Of a stretch of 64,000 bases of DNA, positions 37,468 through 46,051 are shown piece after piece. Position 1 is the first letter of the stretch; the number at the start of each line of letters is the position of its first letter. Below the pieces are notes generated by a model. The model saw nothing but the letters and a program-made list of their open reading frames with translations. It did no database searches and had not been told where the DNA came from. Origin of the DNA: Nitrospira sp. BO4 (GTDB lineage: Bacteria > Nitrospirota > Nitrospiria > Nitrospirales > Nitrospiraceae); assembly GCA_030144965.1 (NCBI GenBank), contig JAMPUU010000024.1, forward strand, positions 186,001 through 250,000, written 5' to 3'. A program made the position numbers and the translations under genes.

Positions 37468-39037
37468 CAGCGCTCCGTCCTTTGGCTGCAAATAGGCCTT
37501 GAGGGCGCCACTGCAGGAATAAGATCACACCGACCAGAATAAATACCTTTCCGTAGACAGCGCCGCTGACCGGCTCGATCAGCTTATTCAGCCCCCCGAT
37601 TCCCAAAGAAGCCCAGATCGTCCCAGCGAGTTTTCCCACCCCTCCCGTTACCACAACCATGAAAGCATCGACGATATAATTCTGGCCCAGACCCGGATCG
37701 ACGTTCCCGACCATGGTAAGTGCCCAGCCCGCGATGCCCGCCAGTCCCGAGGCAAACGCGAAAGTATAAGAATCGACTTTCCTGGTCGGGATACCGAGAC
37801 ACGAGCTCATATTGCGGTTTTGAGTGACGGCCCGCACCCGTATTCCTAGGTTTGAGCGGAAGAGGAGGAAGTAAATCCCCAGGACGCAGATGATTGAAAG
37901 AATGATGATAAAAATCCGATTGTAGGGAAGATATACTCCGACCATCACCTGGGCCCCGCCACGAAGCGCACCTGGTGCAATGACCGCCGTCAGATCCCCG
38001 AAGTATACTCGGGCGGCTTGCATCAGGATCAAACTGACCCCCCATGTCGCCAACAGGGTTTCGAGTAGGCGCCCATAGAGAAAGCGAATCACAGTGGCCT
38101 CGAGCAGCCATCCGAATGCAGCGGCCGCAAGAAAGGCAACGGGCAACGCCACAGGGAAGTACCAATCGAACGATTCAGGAGAAAACCATGCAATAAAGGC
38201 TTGTTGCGTCACGAATGTGGCATATGCACCGATCATCATCAGTTCGCCATGCGCCATATTGATGACACCCATCAAACCAAAAACGACAGCCAAGCCAAGA
38301 GACATGATCAGCAAGATGGAACTGAGACTGATTCCCCGGAACAGTGTTTCAATGGAGCTTGCCCACCAACTCCAAGAATCAATCTGACTGATCGCTGTTT
38401 CGGCCGCTGCTGCCAAACTCTTCTGCTGCTCGTTCGCCTCACCCTGTGCACCAGCCTGGACTAATTCCTGTAGCGCCGACAGACCGTTCTGGCTTCTGAG
38501 CTCTCCCAGTTTCTTAATAGCCGTCAGACGCACGGCATCATCTTGAGAGTGGAGCTGAATCAATTGCGCGGACTCTTCCATCGTATACTTGACCCACCAC
38601 ACTTGCTCTTTTGCAGCTGCCTGTTCAAGCCATTTAACAGCCTCCGACCTACCCGTGCCCACCAAATCGGCAGCGGCCGACCGTCTTGTATCCGATTGTT
38701 CACTCGTCAGGTTCGCACGGTTCTTGAGCAGATCAATAACCGGCTTGATGGCCTGCCTGGTGGCCCGATCAGCCTCCGCACGAATCGCATCTAATTTGGG
38801 AATAAGGCTCGCATCTCCCTTTTCGATCAGAAGCGCTACCGCATTGCTACGGACAGTCGCGTCTTCACTCTTTATGTCGATGAGTGCTTTCTCGATCGGA
38901 TTTGCCGGCGGAGGAACCGCCGAAGTTGCCGGGATCCCTTCCTCGACTGCCAGCGCCGACGGTAGGTCAAACCCTAAGGGGAGAAAGGTACACAGAATGA
39001 GTACAAGTATTCTCTTCGGGATGCGGCCTAGACTCAT
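37460..39037 (-). CDS. urtB: Urea ABC transporter permease UrtB
   Basis: LivH-type permease, about 525 residues. An exported N-terminal domain of about 200 residues (signal peptide, then helical HEAT-like repeats such as DATVRSNAVALLIEKGDASL) precedes the permease domain with NMAHGELMMIGAYATFV, a layout usual for UrtB. The start at 39037 has GGAGG 9 nt upstream. A hairpin in the 163-nt gap separates it from urtA. Confidence 0.95.
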   Translation of the reverse strand: MSLGRIPKRILVLILCTFLPLGFDLPSALAVEEGIPATSAVPPPANPIEKALIDIKSEDATVRSNAVALLIEKGDASLIPKLDAIRAEADRATRQAIKPVIDLLKNRANLTSEQSDTRRSAAADLVGTGRSEAVKWLEQAAAKEQVWWVKYTMEESAQLIQLHSQDDAVRLTAIKKLGELRSQNGLSALQELVQAGAQGEANEQQKSLAAAAETAISQIDSWSWWASSIETLFRGISLSSILLIMSLGLAVVFGLMGVINMAHGELMMIGAYATFVTQQAFIAWFSPESFDWYFPVALPVAFLAAAAFGWLLEATVIRFLYGRLLETLLATWGVSLILMQAARVYFGDLTAVIAPGALRGGAQVMVGVYLPYNRIFIIILSIICVLGIYFLLFRSNLGIRVRAVTQNRNMSSCLGIPTRKVDSYTFAFASGLAGIAGWALTMVGNVDPGLGQNYIVDAFMVVVTGGVGKLAGTIWASLGIGGLNKLIEPVSGAVYGKVFILVGVILFLQWRPQGLFAAKGRSADA

Positions 39038-39099
39038 TACCAATAACCTCCACGACCAATGACATTATAACCTTACCCAACCACCCGATACCCGCAGGA

Positions 39100-39132
39100 G
39101 GACGGGAATTTCCTCTCTAGAGATTCCCGTCC
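39100..39132 (-). terminator. Hairpin between urtA and urtB (possible attenuator)
   Basis: GGACGGGAAT (39100-39109) pairs perfectly with ATTCCCGTCC (39123-39132) around a 13-nt loop. It lies 69 nt after the urtA stop and has no T-tract. Such hairpins often protect or partly end the transcript of the abundant binding protein relative to the permease genes. Confidence 0.6.
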
Positions 39133-39200
39133 GTTACCTGCAGACAGTGTCCTTCGTCAGAACAGTTCAGGAAATAGAGATACAGCTATGCATCCTGAAC

Positions 39201-40571
39201 TTATTTCTTCTGATAGGTACCTTGATGGTTAATCCAGTCACAGCCCTTCTCAGGATTCGTGTATTCACTCCAAGGCTCAGGCTTCACCAACCCCTTGGAC
39301 CGGTGAACGACCTTAAATTGGCCGTCTTTCAGGATCTCTCCGATCAGCACCGGCTTGTGCGTGTGCTGGTTGCAGCAATCCATCATGATTTCCCCACCCG
39401 GCGCCAGGAACTTCTGGTTGTACACAGCCGCGCGCACCTTGTCGACCTCAATGGCACCAGCTTTCTCGACGGCCTGTTTCCAGACATAGACGCCGAAATA
39501 AGCGGCCTCAATCGGATCGTCGGTGACTCGATTTTCTCCGTCCGGCAGGTTGTTCCTCTTGCAATAGGCCTTGAAATTCGCCACAAACTTCTTGTTCTGT
39601 GGCGTATCCACACTCTGATAATAATTCCACGCCGCCAAATGTCCGACCAACGCGCTGGTATCCATACCACGCAGCTCGTCCTCGGCGACGCTGAAGGCCA
39701 TAATCGGTGCATCTTCTGCGCGAAGCCCCTGGTTGCCGAATTCTTTGTAGAACGGGACGTTGCTGTCGCCGTTGATCGTGCTGATGACAGAGGCGCCGCC
39801 GCCTGCTGCAAACTTTTTGATCTTACCGCAGATGGTCTGATAGTCCTGGTGATGGAATGGCGTGTATTCTTCCGCGATGTTGACCGCAGGCACTCCCTTC
39901 GCCAACAACATGGCGCGCAGAATTTTGTTCGTCGTACGTGGATAGACGTAGTCGGTACCTAAGAGATAAAACTTCTTGTAGGATCCTCCTTCAGGGCTCA
40001 TCAAGTATTCTACCGCCGGCGCCGCCTGTTGATTGACTGCTGCCCCAGTGTAGAACACGTTGCGAGAGCACTCTTCACCTTCGTATTGTACGGGATAGAA
40101 GAGGAGCCCGTTGTTCTTTTCGAAGACCGGTAGCACCGATTTTCGACTGACCGACGTCCAGCAGCCGAATACCACAGACACCTTATCTTCCAAGAGCAGT
40201 TGCTTGGCTTTTTCGGCAAAGAGGTCCCAATTCGACGCAGGGTCGACAACCTTGGCCTCAACCTGCCGCCCCATGACTCCGCCTGCCTTGTTAATCTCCT
40301 CGACCGCCATGAGCACAACGTCGCGCAACGACACTTCGCTGATGGCCATGGTACCGCTCAAGGAGTGCAACACACCGATCTTAATGGGTGGCCCACCGGC
40401 CGCGTAGGACAACACATAGTTGCCCAGGTTGCCCAACAATGCCGCCACGCCGACGCCTGCTGCGACGCGCCCACTCTGTCCAAGAAATTCTCTTCTTGAG
40501 GATCCAGCTGCTTCGGTAGGAACTTCCGTCTCCTTCGCGTTTTCAGAACCCTGTGGCGCTTTCATTTCCAT
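39201..40571 (-). CDS. urtA: Urea-binding protein UrtA (Tat-type leader)
   Basis: Periplasmic binding protein that captures urea for UrtBCDE. 456 residues. Leader: 24 polar residues, SSRREFLGQSGRVAAG and a hydrophobic stretch ending SYAAGG, a twin-arginine signal. Mature part: IKIGVLHSLSGTMAISE, VVFGCWTSVSRKSVLPV, YPVQYEGEE and YAPFH-like EEYTPFHHQD, typical of UrtA. AAGGAG lies 9 nt before the ATG at 40571. First gene of the urt operon, behind a sigma-70 promoter and a ~265-nt leader. Confidence 0.97.
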   Translation of the reverse strand: MEMKAPQGSENAKETEVPTEAAGSSRREFLGQSGRVAAGVGVAALLGNLGNYVLSYAAGGPPIKIGVLHSLSGTMAISEVSLRDVVLMAVEEINKAGGVMGRQVEAKVVDPASNWDLFAEKAKQLLLEDKVSVVFGCWTSVSRKSVLPVFEKNNGLLFYPVQYEGEECSRNVFYTGAAVNQQAAPAVEYLMSPEGGSYKKFYLLGTDYVYPRTTNKILRAMLLAKGVPAVNIAEEYTPFHHQDYQTICGKIKKFAAGGGASVISTINGDSNVPFYKEFGNQGLRAEDAPIMAFSVAEDELRGMDTSALVGHLAAWNYYQSVDTPQNKKFVANFKAYCKRNNLPDGENRVTDDPIEAAYFGVYVWKQAVEKAGAIEVDKVRAAVYNQKFLAPGGEIMMDCCNQHTHKPVLIGEILKDGQFKVVHRSKGLVKPEPWSEYTNPEKGCDWINHQGTYQKK

Positions 40572-40842
40572 GTTGCATCACTCCTTTTCGTATGCTGTGA
40601 GTTGCAAACTTCCGGTTGATGCTTTCCACCTACTGAAACTATTCCAGAACGATCAGCCGCCCGCCACCCTCCTTTCGCAAGAGCGTCAAGACACCACTGG
40701 GAACTATTCCACTAATCAGCGAGAACCGAGGATGAATGTTTTCGTTTGGCGTGATTCGTTGTCTGGAAGGCGTCGTGAGTGATGTGCTGTTGCGCTCGCG
40801 CTTAATTACCATTACAACTCGCTTCCTCCGCAACGCGAGGCG

Positions 40843-40871
40843 ATTGTATACAACCTACGTCGGTGCGTCAA
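40843..40871 (-). promoter_or_regulatory. Sigma-70-type promoter of urtA
   Basis: On the minus strand: TTGACG (40871-40866), 17-nt spacer, TACAAT (40848-40843). Transcription would start near 40836 and give a leader of about 265 nt before urtA. Confidence 0.72.
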
Positions 40872-40888
40872 GACTTCTTTGTTATAGC

Positions 40889-40902
40889 AAAATAATTATT
40901 TT
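40889..40902. promoter_or_regulatory. AT-rich palindrome upstream of the urtA promoter
   Basis: AAAATAATTATTTT, a perfect 14-bp palindrome about 18 nt upstream of the -35 box. Could be an UP-type element or an activator site for nitrogen control; no match to a known operator is claimed. Confidence 0.4.
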
Positions 40903-40920
40903 ACGTTAATGACTTGCAAC

Positions 40921-41390
40921 TAGATTAATGTTGTTAGACCTAAACCGATGGTTGCACCTTTATGACACGCCTTGGAATCGCCTTGCCTGAAAACGAAGCG
41001 TTCTCGATTTCTGGAGAGCTTCGAATCCCTAGGCATCCCAACCAAACTCAGATTTGGGATACGCAAACCATTTCTCCTGCCGATTGAGAGACTGACGACT
41101 TTCATCGACGAGGCGTAAGCGAAGTCGAGAAGTGGGGACACGTCTGCGTTCGTCCCTAGCTCCCTCAGATATGGCATCCAATCTTTGCGCCTGTGTTCTG
41201 TCCTCAACATGTCAGAATAGTCTTCCCTAGCCTATCGGGGAAATCCTGAATGAACGACGGCAGCTCCCTGAGGGACACTGGAGAATCTACTGAAGGCTCT
41301 TAGTAGGATTTGCAAATAGGGAATCTGGGGCGGAATCGCAACGAGATGTAGCCTCCCCGACCTTCCTACTCCGTGAAGCGCACAGCGCAA
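40921..41390. other. Non-coding interval upstream of urtA
   Basis: About 470 nt in which no frame has a convincing ribosome binding site or recognisable protein. Short frames exist on both strands but look random. Together with the transposase relic that follows, it looks like decayed sequence. Confidence 0.5.
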
Positions 41391-41476
41391 CTGGGAACGC
41401 GGACAACTGCCGATCCCATCAAGCCTTCGGCTACTTGACTCCCGCCGAGCTCCTCGAGCACCATGTCGGCTACGGT
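41378..41476 (+). pseudogene. Relic of an IS transposase 3' end (integrase-core type)
   Basis: The plus-strand frame reads RSHQAFGYLTPAELLEHH at 41411-41464, closely matching the RPHQALGYLTPAE C terminus of IS3/IS481-type transposases. No upstream DDE domain can be followed, and the frame runs on into unrelated sequence, so only a fragment remains. Confidence 0.45.
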
Positions 41477-41573
41477 CTACCGTTCTACGTGTCGTACCCA
41501 TACAGTCTTTTGTTTTGCCCGATGTTCCTGCTACACTACACGCGACGTGAGTTCAAGTTCACAACACAAGGTT

Positions 41574-42503
41574 ATGGGTTCCCATCGTTTTTCTATCAAA
41601 CAGACTCTGAGCCTTCTGATGCTTGGGTGCCTGAGCTTCGTAGCCGTCGGCTGCGCCGGCCCTCGACCTCCCACGCCCATTCATGAGGCTGCTCTTGGCA
41701 CAGTATTCCTTGAGAATGTCTCAGCCAACTCCTTCCAGGCCGCACATCCCATCAAGCTGTCGGAGACAACTGTCGCAGACATTTTGCGCGGGGTCCACAC
41801 GAAAGAAAAAACCGGTCTTTTGCTGTTACTCGGCAAGGCGCTGAAGTCAACGAACCTGAACGATATTCGCACTTTCTCTGAGGATGATATTACGTTCCTG
41901 ACTCCGCACATTGTCACCGCCCTCGCTCAAGCGACTCCCAATCAGCGGGTGGGATTCCACGTCTATTCCGCACCGGAAATTTCACAGTCTCCAAAGGTCA
42001 ATCAGAATAGAGAAACCACGTCGGGATATCTTTTCGCAGACGGCCTGTCGCTACATTTCACGCTGACTCAGTACCGATTTCGGCCCGGGAAAAAATCCAA
42101 CACGACTCAGAAAGAACCACGTCCGCTTCCCGATACGGATGGCCTGCGCGACCGGGAAGTCACCTTCGTTCCGGAGGCTGCCGTGCGTCCGGACGTCTAC
42201 GATCGGTCCAGTTGGATCGGACAATCTGAAGATCGGTCGCTCGCGATTGATTATCAGCTATTGGCGAGGGTCCTTGCAGCTCCCCAACCTGTTCCTGCTG
42301 TCCAGCAGATCCCAGCGGCAGTGGCACCAGTCACACCATCGCCCCAATCGAGTCCTGGTCAAGCCGCACCGATTGGGAAACATGATGCCGATCTTCAAGC
42401 CTTTAAAGAAGAGCTGAAGGCGCTCCAGAAAAAAGTGGACGAGCAGAACGCAGAACTCCAACGACTCAAGAACGCCCCGCCCCCGAAAAAGCCGATGCCC
42501 TAG
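41574..42503 (+). CDS. Putative lipoprotein with C-terminal coiled coil
   Basis: 309 residues from the ATG at 41574: basic n-region, hydrophobic stretch and lipobox VAVGC at about residue 26-30, followed by PRPPTP. The middle (about 35-220) resembles no family known to me. A proline-rich linker leads to a short C-terminal coiled coil (LQAFKEELKALQKKVDEQNA) and a basic proline tail. Likely an outer- or inner-membrane lipoprotein. A longer frame from 41463 begins inside the transposase relic and lacks a signal, so the shorter start is preferred. Confidence 0.75.
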   Translation: MGSHRFSIKQTLSLLMLGCLSFVAVGCAGPRPPTPIHEAALGTVFLENVSANSFQAAHPIKLSETTVADILRGVHTKEKTGLLLLLGKALKSTNLNDIRTFSEDDITFLTPHIVTALAQATPNQRVGFHVYSAPEISQSPKVNQNRETTSGYLFADGLSLHFTLTQYRFRPGKKSNTTQKEPRPLPDTDGLRDREVTFVPEAAVRPDVYDRSSWIGQSEDRSLAIDYQLLARVLAAPQPVPAVQQIPAAVAPVTPSPQSSPGQAAPIGKHDADLQAFKEELKALQKKVDEQNAELQRLKNAPPPKKPMP

Positions 42504-42600
42504 CTCTCTCGGGCAGACGGAAGTCAACGATCCGGCCTCAGCCTAGACGGCCAATGGCCTCCCAATCGACCTCGTTTGAGTTTCTTGTGCCGCCCGTTGA

Positions 42601-43398
42601 CTATTGGGTTGCTTGAAGCGGATCGAACATCTCGTCCAGCATGACAGACGCCTGGGGTTCCGCACTCACCGACTGCTCTGCATCCAGCTCGACCGTCTCA
42701 ATCGACTCGTCACCAGATGAAATGTCCCCGCCATCCATCGGAAGAAGTGACTGCTCCGCGTCACCAAGTTCTTTGAACTCACGAAGTGGCGGGAGTTGTG
42801 AAAGATCACTCAAACCAAAATGCTCCAGAAAGAATTTGGTCGTCCCATACATGATCGGACGCCCCGGAACTTCTTTACGCCCGACGATTCGCACCAACTT
42901 TCGCTCCAGCAGGGTTCGCAACACACCGGAAGTTTCCACCCCTCGGATTTCTTCGATTTCTGACCGAACCAATGGTTGTTTGTAGGCAATGATCGCAAGT
43001 GATTCCAAGGCAGACCTCGACAGTTTCGCCGCCGTCTTGGCCTTGTCCAGCCGCTTGATCCAGGGAGCATGCTCCTGTTTTGTGACGAGACGGTACCCCC
43101 CCGCGATCTCGGCCAGCCGCACGCCACGCCCTTCTTGTTCAAACGCTTGACCGAGATTGTGCAACGCTGACTCCACTTCAACCTTTGCCACATTTCCGAG
43201 CACCGCCGTGAGACGCGCCAAGGACAACGGTTCCGAAGAGACGAAAAGCAGCGACTCCAAGATGGCCTGAAGCTCACCCACGCTTCGCGCGCCATCATCC
43301 TCGAAACCCTGATCCTCAGGAGTACCGTTTGCCTCGCCGACCTCTACCGTGCCGGCTTCCGGCATATCCTCAACCAAGTCTACCGTCAGTGGAGTCAT
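42601..43398 (-). CDS. scpB: Segregation and condensation protein B
   Basis: Winged-helix partner of ScpA and SMC in chromosome condensation. 265 residues with AILESLLFVSSEPLSLARL, LSRSALESLAIIAYKQPLVRSEIE and VPGRPIMYGTTKFFLEHFGL. The C-terminal ~60 residues are acidic and not conserved. The start at 43398 has GGAGGGGAG immediately upstream and overlaps the scpA stop as ATGA; an upstream ATG at 43410 is less likely. Confidence 0.95.
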   Translation of the reverse strand: MTPLTVDLVEDMPEAGTVEVGEANGTPEDQGFEDDGARSVGELQAILESLLFVSSEPLSLARLTAVLGNVAKVEVESALHNLGQAFEQEGRGVRLAEIAGGYRLVTKQEHAPWIKRLDKAKTAAKLSRSALESLAIIAYKQPLVRSEIEEIRGVETSGVLRTLLERKLVRIVGRKEVPGRPIMYGTTKFFLEHFGLSDLSQLPPLREFKELGDAEQSLLPMDGGDISSGDESIETVELDAEQSVSAEPQASVMLDEMFDPLQATQ

Positions 43399-44207
43399 GC
43401 TCCCCTCCATTCTACATCGACCTCATCGAGCTCTGCCGGATCAGGCACCAGCGAGAACATCCGTGACACTAGAATCGGCCCGAATGTTTCTGCTTGAAAC
43501 ACGCGTGCAACTCGAAGCCGCATCAATTCAAGCAATGCCAAGAATGTGACGACAACCGTCAACCGATGACTTGGCCCTTCAAACAGCGCACCGAACGAAA
43601 CCGAATCTTTGCCTTCGAGCATTTCCAGAATGAGGTTCATTCGTTCGCGAACCGTGAGGTTGTCGGGAACAATTTCGAGAAGTCGGCTGCTAGGATTCCG
43701 CTCGAGAACCTCCTTGAGGGCATCAACCAGATCGAAAAGCGACACATTCTCCAACGAAAGATCTTCTTCAACTTCAACCTGATCGAATGCTGGAATGTCC
43801 TCACGCCAAAAGATCTCGCGCCACGTTTTTTCCTGGTCGTCGAGCTGACGCGCCGCCTCTTTGTAGGTCTTATACTCGAGCAATCTGCGAACAAGCTCTT
43901 CTCGTGGATCCGGCCCATCTTCCTCGTCGTCAGCCGTCTCATCCACCGGCAGCAGCATTTTGGATTTGATCTGCAACAACGTCGCCGCCATGACCAAGAA
44001 ATCCCCCGCCACGTTGAGATTTAACTCTTCCATGGCTTCCAGATATTCGAGATATTGTTGAGCAATCATCGCAACCGGGATGTCGTAAATATTGATCTCA
44101 TTTTTTCTAATAAGATGGAGCAGGAGGTCGAGTGGTCCCTCGAATTTTTCGACGCGGACCTGGTAGGGAAGCTCTGTTTGCTCAGAACCTTCAGCTGGAG
44201 AATCCAC
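43395..44207 (-). CDS. scpA: Segregation and condensation protein A
   Basis: Kleisin subunit bridging SMC heads. 270 residues with YQVRVEKFEGPLDLLLHLIRKNEINIYDIPV at the N terminus (only part quoted is diagnostic: FEGPLDLLLHLI), EYLEAMEELNLNVAGDFLVMA and a C-terminal winged helix VVTFLALLELMRLRV. Overlaps scpB by 4 nt, so the pair is translationally coupled. Confidence 0.95.
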   Translation of the reverse strand: MDSPAEGSEQTELPYQVRVEKFEGPLDLLLHLIRKNEINIYDIPVAMIAQQYLEYLEAMEELNLNVAGDFLVMAATLLQIKSKMLLPVDETADDEEDGPDPREELVRRLLEYKTYKEAARQLDDQEKTWREIFWREDIPAFDQVEVEEDLSLENVSLFDLVDALKEVLERNPSSRLLEIVPDNLTVRERMNLILEMLEGKDSVSFGALFEGPSHRLTVVVTFLALLELMRLRVARVFQAETFGPILVSRMFSLVPDPAELDEVDVEWRGA

Positions 44208-44276
44208 GGTGTGTTTATACCAACTTATAGGGAAGCGAGCAAGTCGGATTCTATATATTGGGGATCGCCACCGATT

Positions 44277-45365
44277 TTATTTGAGTCTTATCGCGTAGGC
44301 TACCAGCAAAGCTGCCACCACGAGGAAGGCTACGGTAAGGGCATACTGCCCTGTCCTGGTCTGAAGGAGGCCACTTGACTGGTCCTGTTCAAGTCGTTTT
44401 GTTTGGGCCAAGAGAGGTGGCTGGTCGAACCGTGCCTTCACAAGATCGTCTCGTTGTCTGAACTCAGCACTTGAAAAGTCAGTCGGTCCCAGGAACTGGG
44501 CACCGGCGAACACCGCCTCGCTCTCAAAAACTGCAAACCCAAAGAAGGTTTCACGGCTGAAGATCGCGTCGCCGAAGTTGATCCGACTCTTGAAACGACT
44601 TCCGGAGAATCCGGTCCCCGAACCGAATCTCGACCGCTCGAATACCGCCGGTTGCTCGAAACTCACCTCCAGAAACTCCGCCATGCCGTCAAAAAGAGCG
44701 CCGGTACAGTCCACAGAAGCCCCAAACGTGGACTGATGAAATCTGGTGCTGGGTCCAAACCTCGTTTCCCTACAACCCACTTCCCGGGCAAACTGCCCAT
44801 GAACGAAAAAGGCCTCTTTCTCGAATGTCGCACCGGAAAGCTCAACCGGTCCCCGGAATACTGACCGCGAGAGATCCACGCCCTGTTTGAAACGAGACCC
44901 CTGAAAGTCAACAGGCCCTTCAAACCTGAGTGTGCCTTTGGCGGAATGATGGCGTAACGCCCCCAAGACCACAGAGTCCCTTATCCTCAGCACTGCGCGA
45001 ACAAATCGCTGCTCGTCGTCATCAGCATGCCCCCCTTGGTTCCGTGTCTCAGGAACAGCTGTCTGGAGGTTGGAAGGCATATCTACAGCGAGGGTATCGA
45101 AGATGAGATCTCCGCGGACGATCACACCAGTGAGATCGACAGGACGCCCTTTGGCTATCGCATCCATGACCGTTGCACTCGGCACAGCATGGGCTTCACG
45201 TTCAGCCGGCGAACACGTGGGCGAAAGATGAACAACTATCCCCGTCTCGGTCTCGCCAGAGAGCGTCTCGATGACGCATGCTGCACCGGCTTCAGGGAGA
45301 TAAGTTCCGATGACACAGACAACCATCAAGGCTACATACCAGCAACGCGATATGCGCTTTAGCAT
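44277..45365 (-). CDS. Exported pentapeptide-repeat protein with C-terminal anchor
   Basis: 362 residues: signal peptide (about 8-28, ending AGAA), a Cys-containing N-terminal segment, then about 160 residues of pentapeptide-like repeats with Phe every five residues (FQGSRFKQGVDLSRSVF, FERSRFGSGTGFSGSRF), predicted to form a right-handed quadrilateral beta-helix, a short coiled segment and a C-terminal membrane helix (about 340-358). Most pentapeptide-repeat proteins are cytoplasmic or lumenal; one exported and tethered at its C terminus is less usual. Function unknown. Confidence 0.78.
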   Translation of the reverse strand: MLKRISRCWYVALMVVCVIGTYLPEAGAACVIETLSGETETGIVVHLSPTCSPAEREAHAVPSATVMDAIAKGRPVDLTGVIVRGDLIFDTLAVDMPSNLQTAVPETRNQGGHADDDEQRFVRAVLRIRDSVVLGALRHHSAKGTLRFEGPVDFQGSRFKQGVDLSRSVFRGPVELSGATFEKEAFFVHGQFAREVGCRETRFGPSTRFHQSTFGASVDCTGALFDGMAEFLEVSFEQPAVFERSRFGSGTGFSGSRFKSRINFGDAIFSRETFFGFAVFESEAVFAGAQFLGPTDFSSAEFRQRDDLVKARFDQPPLLAQTKRLEQDQSSGLLQTRTGQYALTVAFLVVAALLVAYAIRLK

Positions 45366-45439
45366 GGGAGTCTACGGACGAAACGGGAAGAAGCGAGACT
45401 GGGCACCTGTCGGTACTTCACGGGAGAATGATGAGATGC

Positions 45440-45469
45440 AGCTGCTGGAATTGATCAATTCCAGCAGCT
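45440..45469. repeat. Perfect 30-bp palindrome
   Basis: AGCTGCTGGAATT-GATC-AATTCCAGCAGCT, perfectly self-complementary over 30 bp, in the 221-nt gap between the pentapeptide-repeat gene and the lysine-rich gene. No T-tract on either side. It could act as an operator for a dimeric regulator, or form a cruciform/RNA hairpin downstream of the lysine-rich gene. Confidence 0.8.
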
Positions 45470-45586
45470 CTCAGTGGAAGCAACAAGTGAATCAGACATC
45501 ACCACCCTCGCTCTTGCGATGGGTTGCATGCATCGAATAGCACGGACTCTGGATCTAGCTGGGATACATCGAAGAACGCCTGGTTA

Positions 45587-46051
45587 TCAGTTGTTTCGAT
45601 AATCGTCGTCCAACAAGTCCTCGGACTTATCGATAAGCTCGTCCCCTCCATCATCGGCGTCAAGATCTAATTCTTCTTGAACGTCGTCTTCCTCGATCTC
45701 GCCTTCCATTTCCAGCTCATCCTGAACCATTTCCTCATCATCGAGATCGGTGTCCTCCGGCTCCATAGGCACAGCTTGCTTGGCAGCCAGCGGCTTACGC
45801 GGAGCGGCATCTTCTTCTTGTGCCGCGGCTTTCTTAACGGGCGCGCTTGCTCGGCCGACCTTGGGCGCGGCCTTCTTGGCGGATTTTCCAGCAGCCTTCT
45901 TGATGGCCTTCTTCTTCGAGACCGGCTTGGAGGACTTCACCGCCGCACGTTTCTTCACCGTTGGCTTTGCCGCCTTTTTCTTCGCTGACGGTGCGGCTTT
46001 TTTCTTCTGTGACGCCGTTTTCGTAACGGCCTTTTTCTTCTTGTTCGCCAT
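45587..46051 (-). CDS. Lysine-rich protein with acidic tail (histone H1-like)
   Basis: 154 residues of strikingly split charge. Residues 1-75 are rich in Lys/Ala (KKKKAVTKTASQKKKAA type repeats), like bacterial histone H1-like or KU/AlgP-type tails; residues 95-154 are dominated by Asp/Glu. The ATG at 46051 has GAGGAGG 7 nt upstream. It may bind DNA or RNA through the basic half. Low-complexity composition makes similarity searches unreliable; function unknown. Confidence 0.75.
   Translation of the reverse strand: MANKKKKAVTKTASQKKKAAPSAKKKAAKPTVKKRAAVKSSKPVSKKKAIKKAAGKSAKKAAPKVGRASAPVKKAAAQEEDAAPRKPLAAKQAVPMEPEDTDLDDEEMVQDELEMEGEIEEDDVQEELDLDADDGGDELIDKSEDLLDDDYRNN

Noticed and set aside
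37460-39037. N-terminal helical extension of UrtB as a novel fusion
   Set aside because: UrtB proteins of about 520-540 residues with this extension are usual in urea transporters.
40920-41210. 96-codon minus-strand frame as a gene
   Set aside because: No ribosome binding site, no recognisable motif, and it lies in a region with transposase debris; kept as non-coding.
41463-41573. Longer start of the lipoprotein gene
   Set aside because: The extra 37 residues fall in the transposase-relic region, are Cys/Ser-rich without pattern and would bury the signal peptide.
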